64,000 bases of DNA from positions 1 through 64,000 of IMG/VR virus record IMGVR_UViG_3300018719_000041. One strand, written 5' to 3'. The translations under genes were made by a program, and so were the position numbers. The stretch's first letter is position 1; every line of letters starts with the position of its first letter. The stretch comes from a virus. Below the pieces are notes generated by a model. It worked only from the letters and a program-made list of their open reading frames with translations, was not told the DNA's origin and did no database searches. Of this stretch, positions 15,918-23,358 are shown piece after piece.

Positions 15918-16951
15918 CGCACAGGCTTAAGATCGATCAGGTCGCGCCGCGCGATCAGAACATGGCGCTCATCGCCGAACTGGCCGGGATCATGTCGGAT
16001 CTCGCGAATATGCAGGTTCGCGTCAGCCGGTTGTTCAAGCATCTCTCGACCACCGGCATTATGGCTTCGGCCCCGACCAACAGCGGGATAGCCGATGAAA
16101 ACAGGAATCCACAATGCCCCTCTAACCGCGATGGAAGCGCGGACGGTGAGGCATCCTCGGGCGTAGTTCCGCAAGACGAAGCGCCCCAAGCCGGCACAGG
16201 TAGCGAGATGCTTGCGGACCGTGAGGGGCGCATCGCGAAGGGAGCCGGGGAGGAACATGCCTCGGCTCCCAATGCGCGCCCAACGCAGAAGGATCGCGTT
16301 CTTGACGTTTATGCGTCGACGACCCTGAACCAGGTGGAGATTGCAGGCCAGACGGGGGACAAGCTCTCCTCGGTTCGCGCTCAGATCAGCCTGGGACGCA
16401 AGGCCAAGGACGAACGTGTCCTGAAGGGCGATGCGGCACGAGCTGCGGCACGAGCTGCGTTCCTCGCGACCGACCCTGACGAAACGTTTGCCGCGGCAGT
16501 GGCCCTGACTGCGCCGGAGCCACCGCGGACCGTCGCGCCCAAGTCAAAGCCGGCCGCCGACGATGGGCCTCCCAGGTTCCGCCCGCCGAGTGCATCGCCG
16601 GTCAAGGCCATGGCACCCAAGGCCTTTGAGGCGCCGGCCGTGCAGGTCAAGCCGAGCATCGACATCGATGCCGACGTGATCATGGTGGTGGACGAGGCAA
16701 ACCTTCAGATCTACGGCCCGTTGGGGGCGCTCAATGTGTCGCGGCCGCTGGCCTGCTCCCTGACGCGGCTTCAGGACGGCAATCTATACGACAACAAGCT
16801 CCTTCAGGCCGTCGGCGAATGGCCTTCCGAGACCTCGATGAAGGACCACTTCCGCGCCATGCGGAGCAAGCTCGCCAGGATCGGGGTCGACCTGTTCGAG
16901 GTCAAGAACTTCGGGTTCAAGGCGCGTCGGCTGGAGGGCTCCAATGCATGA
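15914..16951 (+). CDS. Hypothetical protein with HTH-like segment and disordered linkers
   Basis: A 345-residue protein with three parts: a short helical N-terminus, a polar Ala/Pro-rich central half with an HTH-like piece (LNQVEIAGQTGDKLSSVRAQISLG) and an alanine-arginine repeat (AARAAARAAF), and a folded C-terminal domain from about 250 (VIMVVDEANLQIYGPLGALNVS to FGFKARRL). It overlaps both neighbours by a few bases. No function can be read. Confidence 0.6.
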   Translation: MTHRLKIDQVAPRDQNMALIAELAGIMSDLANMQVRVSRLFKHLSTTGIMASAPTNSGIADENRNPQCPSNRDGSADGEASSGVVPQDEAPQAGTGSEMLADREGRIAKGAGEEHASAPNARPTQKDRVLDVYASTTLNQVEIAGQTGDKLSSVRAQISLGRKAKDERVLKGDAARAAARAAFLATDPDETFAAAVALTAPEPPRTVAPKSKPAADDGPPRFRPPSASPVKAMAPKAFEAPAVQVKPSIDIDADVIMVVDEANLQIYGPLGALNVSRPLACSLTRLQDGNLYDNKLLQAVGEWPSETSMKDHFRAMRSKLARIGVDLFEVKNFGFKARRLEGSNA

Positions 16952-17537
16952 GCCCGCGCGAAAGGTCGAAGCCCACCTGTGGGATCGTGATCCTGATGAT
17001 TTCTACATAGAGCCGGAATGGGTGAACGAACGCCTCTTCCAGCTCGAGAAGTTCGAGGGCACCATCTGGGATCCTGCCTGCGGAATCGGCCGCGTCGTGC
17101 TGGCCGCACGGGCGGCCGGTTATGAAGCTTTCGGCTCGGATAAGATCCATCGTGCGGACGTCTGCTCCGTGCAGGCGAATTTCCTCGATCTGGTGGAGGT
17201 GCTCGGCGACAACATCGTCAGCAATCCGCCCTACAGCGACGACATCCTGCGGCCGTTCATCGAAAGAGCCCTGCGGCTTGCCCGCGGAAAGGTGGCAATG
17301 CTGCTGCCGACGGTATGGGCCAACGGCGCGGAGACAAGCGAGTGGCTGGAGTCCACGCCGTTGTATCGCGAGTACCGGATCGGACCGCGGCCCTCGATGC
17401 CGCCGGGCCGCGTGATCATGGCTGGTCACAAGCCGGGGGGCGGCAAGAAGGACTTTTCGTATTTCGTTTGGCTCCGCGGCTTTGACGGCAAGCCGACGGT
17501 TCACTTCCTGCGGAAGAACGGCAGACCGTCAAGATGA
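16944..17537 (+). CDS. Phage adenine-N6 DNA methyltransferase
   Basis: A 197-residue methyltransferase with SAM motif I as IWDPACGIGRVVLAA (about 40-54), an acidic motif II region (GSDK) and the catalytic SNPPY (about 92-96). The small size and lack of a target-recognition domain are typical of phage orphan methyltransferases that protect phage DNA. It overlaps the previous gene by 8 bases and the primase by 4 (ATGA). Confidence 0.88.
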   Translation: MHEPARKVEAHLWDRDPDDFYIEPEWVNERLFQLEKFEGTIWDPACGIGRVVLAARAAGYEAFGSDKIHRADVCSVQANFLDLVEVLGDNIVSNPPYSDDILRPFIERALRLARGKVAMLLPTVWANGAETSEWLESTPLYREYRIGPRPSMPPGRVIMAGHKPGGGKKDFSYFVWLRGFDGKPTVHFLRKNGRPSR

Positions 17538-18724
17538 GCTTCACCCCCAGCAAAGCCTATGAGGAATGGGTGGAGGAGGCGCGCTCGGTACCGGTCCTGA
17601 GCGAGCTTGAGCGCCGTGGCGTGAAGATGAGGGGAGGGACCGAACGTGCCGGCCCTTGCCCGGCCTGCGGGGGTGACGACCGGTTCAGCATCAACACCAG
17701 CAAGAACATCTTCAATTGCCGGGGCGCTGGTGGCGGCGATGTGATTGCCATGGTGGAGCATCTGGACGGCTGCGAGTTCCTGGCCGCTTGCGAGACGCTT
17801 ACCGGCAGGCCTCCACCTGGGCGCGAGCAAGCAGAATCCGAGGAAGAGAAGAAGGCGCGGGAAGAGCGGATCGCAGCCCGCAAAGCGGAGCGCCAGCGCC
17901 GCGAGGACGATGACCGGGCGCGCGAGGACGAGGAACGGCGCGAGACACTGGCGTCCATTGAACGCATCTGGAACGAGTCCCGGCCCTTCGCGGGGTCACA
18001 TGCCGCAAAATACCTGGAGGCGAGGGGACTGACACCCCCTGCGCGGCTGCTCGGAGATCTGCGGTTCGTACCGCAGCTCGGGTATCGAGGATACGCCAAC
18101 GCTGAATCGGAAGAGACCGTGCCGCTCGGCTCCTATCCCGCCATGATCGCGGCGATCCGCGACGTGAACGGCTCCATCATCGCCCTGCATCGCACCTACC
18201 TGGATCCATCACAGCCCGCCAAGTTGCAGCCGCCCGGTGATGTGAAGCGAAACAAATCCAAGAAGGTGATGGGTGAGGCCAAGGGCGGGATGATCCACCT
18301 GGGAGAGATCGGGGAGACTCTTGCCATAGGCGAGGGGATCGAAACCGTCCTGTCCTGGTTCGTGCTCGGGCTGGTGGACTACGAGGTCTCGCTTGCCACC
18401 TCGATTTCCCTGGGCAACCTGTCCGGCAGCGCGGCGGGCTCTCTGCCGCACCCGAGGCTGAAGCGCGAGGACGGCAAGCCTCGCCCGATCCCGAACGGCA
18501 CCCCTGACCTGGAACGGCCAGGCATCGTCCTGCCGGCGCAGGTCAAGCGCGTGATCCTGATCGGCGACGGCGACAGCGACCCTGAAACCACGCGCGCCCG
18601 GCTGCTGGTGGCCGCGCGGCGATTCAGGCACCAGGGCCGGGAGGTCCTCGTATCGATGGCGCCTGATGGTTCTGATTTCAATGATGAGTTGATTAAGGAG
18701 CTCGGGCTTGAGGTGGCAGCATGA
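17534..18724 (+). CDS. CHC2/Toprim DNA primase
   Basis: A 396-residue phage primase. The zinc-finger end has CPACGGDDRF (C42, C45) and IFNCRGAGGGD (C62), where the usual fourth cysteine appears as alanine (A65). A charged coiled linker (about 100-145) follows. The Toprim domain has LAIGEGIETVLSW and VILIGDGDSD, the metal-binding acidic residues. It would lay RNA primers for the phage helicase encoded two genes downstream. Confidence 0.9.
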   Translation: MSFTPSKAYEEWVEEARSVPVLSELERRGVKMRGGTERAGPCPACGGDDRFSINTSKNIFNCRGAGGGDVIAMVEHLDGCEFLAACETLTGRPPPGREQAESEEEKKAREERIAARKAERQRREDDDRAREDEERRETLASIERIWNESRPFAGSHAAKYLEARGLTPPARLLGDLRFVPQLGYRGYANAESEETVPLGSYPAMIAAIRDVNGSIIALHRTYLDPSQPAKLQPPGDVKRNKSKKVMGEAKGGMIHLGEIGETLAIGEGIETVLSWFVLGLVDYEVSLATSISLGNLSGSAAGSLPHPRLKREDGKPRPIPNGTPDLERPGIVLPAQVKRVILIGDGDSDPETTRARLLVAARRFRHQGREVLVSMAPDGSDFNDELIKELGLEVAA

Positions 18725-19200
18725 CACGAGGGCCCATCACATTTCAGGAAGAACGCACCCCGTGCGGTGCTCCCGGTCTGCGCCCGGTCTACGTTCGCAG
18801 CACCTATCAGACCGGGACCCCAGCAGACTACCTCGCTGACTGCCTTGTCTCGCGTCCGAAACCCTGGATCCTCATCATCTGGGAACCGCTGTGCACGAAG
18901 GCCCCGGCTCCTCCCAAGGCCGCGCCATACTGCTGCTACATACAGACAGTCATCTTCTACCATTCCCCTTACATCAAACGCCCCTGGAGCCGCTTGTATC
19001 GGAATGGCCGGGGCGCGTTGCGCGCGGAATCCCCTGGCTCTTTTGAGCAATGGGACAAGATCGAGACACGCCTCACAGGCGGCGATGTGGTCGCCTTCGA
19101 GGCCGAGGAATTTGAGATCGGCGGCGGCCAAGTGGTTTGGGCTAAGGGCCGGTGGTGGATGGGCCGGGGAGCGCGCCGGAAACAGGTAGGGGCAGCATGA
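18721..19200 (+). CDS. Hypothetical protein between primase and helicase
   Basis: A 159-residue protein with aromatic and proline-rich stretches (PWILIIWEPLCTK, VIFYHSPYIKRPW) and an acidic C-terminal strand region (GGDVVAFEAEEFEIGG). It overlaps both the primase and the helicase by ATGA, so it belongs to the replication operon. No family recognised. Confidence 0.65.
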   Translation: MTRGPITFQEERTPCGAPGLRPVYVRSTYQTGTPADYLADCLVSRPKPWILIIWEPLCTKAPAPPKAAPYCCYIQTVIFYHSPYIKRPWSRLYRNGRGALRAESPGSFEQWDKIETRLTGGDVVAFEAEEFEIGGGQVVWAKGRWWMGRGARRKQVGAA

Positions 19201-20540
19201 CCGAGCTCCCTCCCATCAAAACCCTAGAGGAATTCGAGAAGGAGACGACCCGGCTGATCAACCCGCCGGTCTCGAAACTGGGTCTCGTGCTCTGGTCCAA
19301 TGTTGAGAAGAATATCGAGGCGCATGAGTACCTGGTCGAGGACCTGATCACGGCTGGCGAGGTCGCGCTGATCGGCGGCGATTCAGGCGCCGGAAAGACC
19401 TTCCTGACGCTCGATATGGCGATGAGCGTTGCACGCGGAGCGCCGTTCCTCGACAAGTTTCAGGTTAAGCAGGGTGGGGTGCTTTACCAGCCGGGCGAGG
19501 GCGCCCGTGGCCTCAGGACCTTGCGCATTCCGGCCTATAAGCGGGTGCACGATCTTTGCGACGACGATCCGATCCCATTCGGTGTTCTCTCCTCGAGCGT
19601 GAACTTGTACCGGGACGATGCCGACACCGACAGCCTGATCAACGACATCAACCTTGCCGGGCAGCTTATGGGCTGCCCGGTGCGGCTCCTGGTGATCGAT
19701 ACCGTTTCCAAGGCCACCCCAGGAGCGGACGAGAACAGCGGCAAGGATGTCGGGCCCGTGCTCGCGCGCTGCCAACGCATCCGTGACGCAACGGGCGTCA
19801 CGGTGCTCCTCGTGGCGCATACCAATGCCAGTGGTGCCAAGATCCGCGGCCATACCTCCTGGCGAGCCGATGTCGATAGCGTCTTGATCTGCGCCCGCCG
19901 TACCGACGGCAAGAGCGTCGGCATGGATAAGGACGCCAACGGCCGCGAGATCCGTGACCTGCAGGTCGCGAAGCTTAAGGATGGTGAGGACGGCAAGAAG
20001 TACCCGTTCGTGCTCCGAGGGCATCTTCTGGGCGAGCGGCCGAACGGCAAGCCCCTGACATCATGCACCGTCGAGACGCCGGACATGGGGATGCTTAGGG
20101 ATGCCCGTGAGGATGCCAGCCCGGCGGTGAAGCGCCTGTCCGACAAGCCCTACAACTATCTCAAGGCCATCGAGCAGGCCATTGAGGAGCACGGCGAAGC
20201 TCCGCCGCCTGAGGTGAAGCTGCCGTCCAGTGTCATGGTCGTGAATCGCAAATACGTGCGGGATGCCTACGCCCTGCTTTACCAGGGGCAGGAGGACGAT
20301 CCCGTCAAGCGCGATCAGAACATGCGGAAGGCCCGGGAACGCCTGGGCGAGGTTCTGCTAGCCCGTGGATATATGGGCCAGCACAAGGATTGGATCTGGC
20401 TGACCGGGAGGCACAAGCGCAGGGCGAATGTCACGCGCAATGCCGGAAATGTCACGGCGGACGGTGAAAACGTCACAAGCTCTGGCCGAAGCGTCACACC
20501 AAACACGGAAAGTGTCACGGATGATGATCCGGCCTGGTAA
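19197..20540 (+). CDS. RecA-fold replicative helicase / RepA-like ATPase
   Basis: A 447-residue AAA_25/RepA-like ATPase. Walker A is GGDSGAGKTF (about 60-69), Walker B LLVIDTVSK, with a sensor-like LLVAHTNASG and GHTSWRADVDSVL. A winged-helix-like C-terminal region (about 350-410) precedes a tail of seven-residue repeats beginning [NS]VT, encoded by the 21-bp DNA repeats. It is the probable helicase or helicase loader of the phage, paired with the upstream primase. Confidence 0.85.
   Translation: MTELPPIKTLEEFEKETTRLINPPVSKLGLVLWSNVEKNIEAHEYLVEDLITAGEVALIGGDSGAGKTFLTLDMAMSVARGAPFLDKFQVKQGGVLYQPGEGARGLRTLRIPAYKRVHDLCDDDPIPFGVLSSSVNLYRDDADTDSLINDINLAGQLMGCPVRLLVIDTVSKATPGADENSGKDVGPVLARCQRIRDATGVTVLLVAHTNASGAKIRGHTSWRADVDSVLICARRTDGKSVGMDKDANGREIRDLQVAKLKDGEDGKKYPFVLRGHLLGERPNGKPLTSCTVETPDMGMLRDAREDASPAVKRLSDKPYNYLKAIEQAIEEHGEAPPPEVKLPSSVMVVNRKYVRDAYALLYQGQEDDPVKRDQNMRKARERLGEVLLARGYMGQHKDWIWLTGRHKRRANVTRNAGNVTADGENVTSSGRSVTPNTESVTDDDPAW
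20427..20531 (+). repeat. Five 21-bp direct repeats, possible replication origin
   Basis: GTCAC recurs at 20430, 20451, 20472, 20493 and 20514, exactly 21 bases apart. Each 21-base unit starts A-A/G-T/C-GTCAC and several end in GGA or GAA. The repeats lie within the 3' end of the helicase gene, like the iterons inside lambda O. 21 bases are two helical turns, so an initiator could bind one face of the DNA. They also encode a heptapeptide repeat, so a protein-level explanation remains possible. Confidence 0.55.
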
Positions 20541-20561
20541 GCCCATGGGGGCACCGAGGCA

Positions 20562-20592
20562 ACAAAAAGGCCGGGGTGATGCACCCCGGCCT
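20562..20592 (-). terminator. Rho-independent terminator after the toxin-antitoxin operon
   Basis: AGGCCGGGGTG (20568-20578) and CACCCCGGCCT (20582-20592) form a perfect 11-bp stem with a 3-base loop. Read on the minus strand it is followed by a T run, so it terminates the antitoxin mRNA. It may also slow transcription arriving from the helicase gene. Confidence 0.8.
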
Positions 20593-20634
20593 CTCGGCTT
20601 GCTCGAGTCCGCCGATTGTCCATGCGAACTCATT

Positions 20635-21036
20635 TCAAAGCGTGTCAGGCTCAATCCCAAGCGCCTTTGCGATCCGCTCGACAACGTCCCTGGTCGGGTT
20701 CTTACGTCCCGTTTCGATATCGCTGAGATAGCCCTGCGTGATGCCTGCGTCGTCAGCAAGCTCAACCTGGCTGCGTCCGAAGGAACGCCGGACAGCTCGG
20801 AGACGCGCCCCAGTTGGAAGGTGCTCTTCGGGCTTAGGTGGGCGGCCATCAGGTCCGGCGCGCACAAGCCCTTCCTCTCCGGATGCGATGCGCTGGCGGC
20901 CTTCAGCAATCAGGCGCTCGGTCATGCGATCCTCGGCCTCCTCGTCGCCCAGGCGGGCAAGCATGGCGTCATAGTCTCGGCGGGGGAGAACGACGAGTTC
21001 CTCGCCGCTATCGGTCTTGATGATCTGCGGGTTCAT
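20635..21036 (-). CDS. Antitoxin with Phd-like N-terminus and XRE HTH
   Basis: A 133-residue protein. The N-terminal part (ELVVLPRRDYDAMLARL) has the sequence style of Phd/YefM-type antitoxins, and the C-terminal half is an XRE helix-turn-helix (RAVRRSFGRSQVELADDAGITQGYLSDIETG, about 82-112). The RelE/ParE-like gene lies 12 bases upstream, giving the toxin-first order of HigBA modules. The HTH probably binds the repeats ahead of the operon and represses it. Confidence 0.85.
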   Translation of the reverse strand: MNPQIIKTDSGEELVVLPRRDYDAMLARLGDEEAEDRMTERLIAEGRQRIASGEEGLVRAGPDGRPPKPEEHLPTGARLRAVRRSFGRSQVELADDAGITQGYLSDIETGRKNPTRDVVERIAKALGIEPDTL

Positions 21037-21048
21037 GATGATCCCCTC

Positions 21049-21294
21049 CTATCGGTAAACCTCTCGGCGGTGCCCCGCCGCAAGGATGGTGATGGTTTCG
21101 GCCGTCTCGTCGAAGACGATGCGGTAGTCGCCGATCCGGATCCGCAGGCCCATGCCCCCCTTCATCTGCTTCACGTCGCCTTCGCCGGTGAGGGCATAGA
21201 CGCGGAGGGCTTCGAGGATGGCTTCCTGGGCCTGCTCAGGCAGGTTCCAGAAGGAGCGGGCTGCGGTGGTGGTGTAGATCAGCGTCTTGTTCAT
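21049..21294 (-). CDS. RelE/ParE-family toxin
   Basis: An 81-residue toxin with the RelE/ParE pattern: YTTTAARSFWNLPEQAQEAILEAL in the helical half, then MGLRIRIGDYRIVFDETAETITILAAGHRREVY, where RIRIGDYRIVF and GHRREVY are the family hallmarks. RelE members cut ribosome-bound mRNA and ParE members poison gyrase; sequence reading cannot tell which applies here. It is first in a two-gene operon with its antitoxin. Confidence 0.88.
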   Translation of the reverse strand: MNKTLIYTTTAARSFWNLPEQAQEAILEALRVYALTGEGDVKQMKGGMGLRIRIGDYRIVFDETAETITILAAGHRREVYR

Positions 21295-21350
21295 AGCGAT
21301 AATATCGCTCGACTCAGCGATAAATGCAACCCTGTTCAGCGATATTTATC
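21295..21350 (-). promoter_or_regulatory. Operator repeats of the toxin-antitoxin operon
   Basis: AGCGAT-AAT-ATCGCT (21295-21309) is a perfect dyad directly before the toxin start. AGCGATA recurs at 21316 and 21338, giving three copies spaced about 21-22 bases apart. This is the expected layout for antitoxin autorepression. Confidence 0.65.
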
Positions 21351-21424
21351 CGTTTTCTCGACCGTTAACAGTAATCTTAACTATTTGGTCATAAACAGGT
21401 GCTCGGGGATCCAAGGAGGCCTTC

Positions 21425-22186
21425 ATGTCAGACATTCAACTTTCAACTGAAGGGCACCCGGCCTACGAGGCATCTGGACCTTACGAAGTCCCTCCATTCT
21501 GGACGCCCGAGCATGTGGCGCACCGCCTGATCCATGCCTTCGAGGTGTTGCTCGCGGTCGGGGGAGGGGTAGGGCCGCGATCCTGCGGGGCCACATGGCC
21601 CGTAGCGATCCGGGAGTTCGCCGATCTCCTCGAGGATGATCGGGACGCGGCGCGTGACTCGTTTGTAGCTGCGCTGAACCGGCCGACCGCCAGCGAGATC
21701 GATCAGTCGGATGAGGCGCTTGCCTGGCCTCTTCGATACATGGCCGACGAGCCCATGGCGGCCGACGCCGTGCTGCTCTGGTCATTCTGCAAGGCAGGAG
21801 GCTTCTCGATCACGGCGGCCCTGCGCGCTAGGACGGAGCGGGCAAAGCGCATGGCGGCCCGGATGCAGGAAGAGGAGAACCAGCGCATCCAGCGCGAGCG
21901 GAAGCTCGCTATCGTGGAGGCCGGAAGGTGGCGAGATGAAAAGGCGAAGGAGATGGGCCTTGCATCGATGCCGGAGCCTGAAAGGCATGAACGCTGGCAG
22001 GAGCTGACAGAAGGCATGCGGTCCCGCATCGCCGCCGATCATGAAAGGCTCAAGCCCGTCGTTTTTCTGCCCTGGCAGGCGGTGCCTGAGAAGATTCTGT
22101 CCCGAACGTCGCTGGACAGGTACTTGCCGGCAGGGCTGGCCTTCCTTGCGGAACAGCTGCACGATGCCCGGGTTCCAGTCCGTTGA
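21425..22186 (+). CDS. Hypothetical prophage protein
   Basis: A 253-residue protein with a strong ribosome site (AGGAGG six bases upstream). It has helical and Arg/Glu-rich segments (AARMQEEENQRIQRERKLAIVE, about 140-160) flanked by more hydrophobic ones. It starts a plus-strand group after the toxin-antitoxin operon. I do not recognise a family. Confidence 0.7.
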   Translation: MSDIQLSTEGHPAYEASGPYEVPPFWTPEHVAHRLIHAFEVLLAVGGGVGPRSCGATWPVAIREFADLLEDDRDAARDSFVAALNRPTASEIDQSDEALAWPLRYMADEPMAADAVLLWSFCKAGGFSITAALRARTERAKRMAARMQEEENQRIQRERKLAIVEAGRWRDEKAKEMGLASMPEPERHERWQELTEGMRSRIAADHERLKPVVFLPWQAVPEKILSRTSLDRYLPAGLAFLAEQLHDARVPVR

Positions 22187-22298
22187 CCGTCCCCGTCGGA
22201 TCAGGAACCTGTCTTAAGCATAGGATGAAATAAAGGCACTCGGAGGATAGGCAATGCGCCGTCCTTGAAATATACGAAGTAGCTTACGGCCTTCAGGA

Positions 22299-23354
22299 AT
22301 GACGACCATACACGAGCTATTATCCTCTCCGATGCCTGCCAGAGATACTGACGTGGCTTCAGTTGCCACCTACAAGTACAATGTTCGGGATTACGGGCCT
22401 GAGCATCTGGCTCTTTTGGGCCTTAGTTGCCTGAAAGGGGTTGGCTTCAGGACGCTTCAAGCGATCGCGGACGCGGGGGTTCCCTTTTCCGACGTCCTGT
22501 CCACTGACGAGACGGATGACGCTGTTACCATACTGAAGAGCTTCGGGGCTCGTATCGAAGGAAATATCACAGATTGGCCGTCGGTTAGAGCAAGGGCGAC
22601 CGAGCGGGCAGAGAAGTACATTGAGGATTTCAAGCAAAACGGTATCTCCCTTATTTTGCGGGACTCTCCGGACTACCCAGAACAACTGCTCGATTTAGCC
22701 TCTGCTCCACATTGGTTGTTTGTTCAGGGTGATCCAGATGTTCTCCATCGTGCATCGATCGCCGTAGTGGGTACCCGAAAGCCAACCGAGGATGGACTGT
22801 TCCTGGGCAAGTATGTGGGAGCATGCCTACGCGAGTGGGGAGCGCCCACAGTAAGCGGGCTGGCTCTTGGGATTGATCAGCAGGCTCATGAGTTGTCGCT
22901 TCGCGCAGGAGTGCCCACGATCGCCTTTTTGGGAACTGGAATTTTCTCCGAGTACCCAAAGGGAACAGCAGGACTCCGAGAGAGGATTCTGGCAGCAGGT
23001 GGAGCAATCGTTACGGAATACCTTCCCCGAGAGACTTACTCGGCAGATAATTTCGTTAAACGAAACCGTCTTCAAGCGGCATTGAGCCGAATCCTCATCC
23101 CAGTCGAGTGGAACTTTAAGAGCGGCACCGCGCACACCGTGCGATTTGCAGCGTCCTTAAAGAGGCCGATAGTTTGTTTACGCATGCCGGATTGGAGCGA
23201 CGAGCGCCTATCGACTGACATGCTGACCAAGTTTGAGACTTGCAGTGTATTCACCATTCCCGGTGAAGAGACCGCTTTACGTGACCACATTAAGCGGAAG
23301 CTGGCAGTCCCAAGGCCGCACCCTAATCCTCAATTCTCTCTGTTCGACGAATGA
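22299..23354 (+). CDS. DprA/SMF-like DNA-processing protein
   Basis: A 351-residue DprA-family protein. An N-terminal helix-hairpin-helix-like part (LALLGLSCLKGVGFRTLQAIADAG, about 38-60) precedes the Rossmann-like SMF domain: SIAVVGTRKPTEDG, VSGLALGIDQQAHELSL, VPTIAFLGTG, EYPKGTAGLRERI, FVKRNRLQAALSRILI and KSGTAHTVRFA. DprA loads RecA on single-stranded DNA in transformation. This copy is prophage cargo, with lower G+C than its neighbours, and is followed four bases later by the HAD-PRTase gene, so the two form a module. Confidence 0.9.
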   Translation: MTTIHELLSSPMPARDTDVASVATYKYNVRDYGPEHLALLGLSCLKGVGFRTLQAIADAGVPFSDVLSTDETDDAVTILKSFGARIEGNITDWPSVRARATERAEKYIEDFKQNGISLILRDSPDYPEQLLDLASAPHWLFVQGDPDVLHRASIAVVGTRKPTEDGLFLGKYVGACLREWGAPTVSGLALGIDQQAHELSLRAGVPTIAFLGTGIFSEYPKGTAGLRERILAAGGAIVTEYLPRETYSADNFVKRNRLQAALSRILIPVEWNFKSGTAHTVRFAASLKRPIVCLRMPDWSDERLSTDMLTKFETCSVFTIPGEETALRDHIKRKLAVPRPHPNPQFSLFDE

Positions 23355-23358
23355 AAAA

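Noticed and set aside
16437-16470. Short direct repeat GCGGCACGAGCT as a possible binding site
   Set aside because: Two adjacent copies encode an Ala-Arg run in a coding region; a coding explanation suffices.
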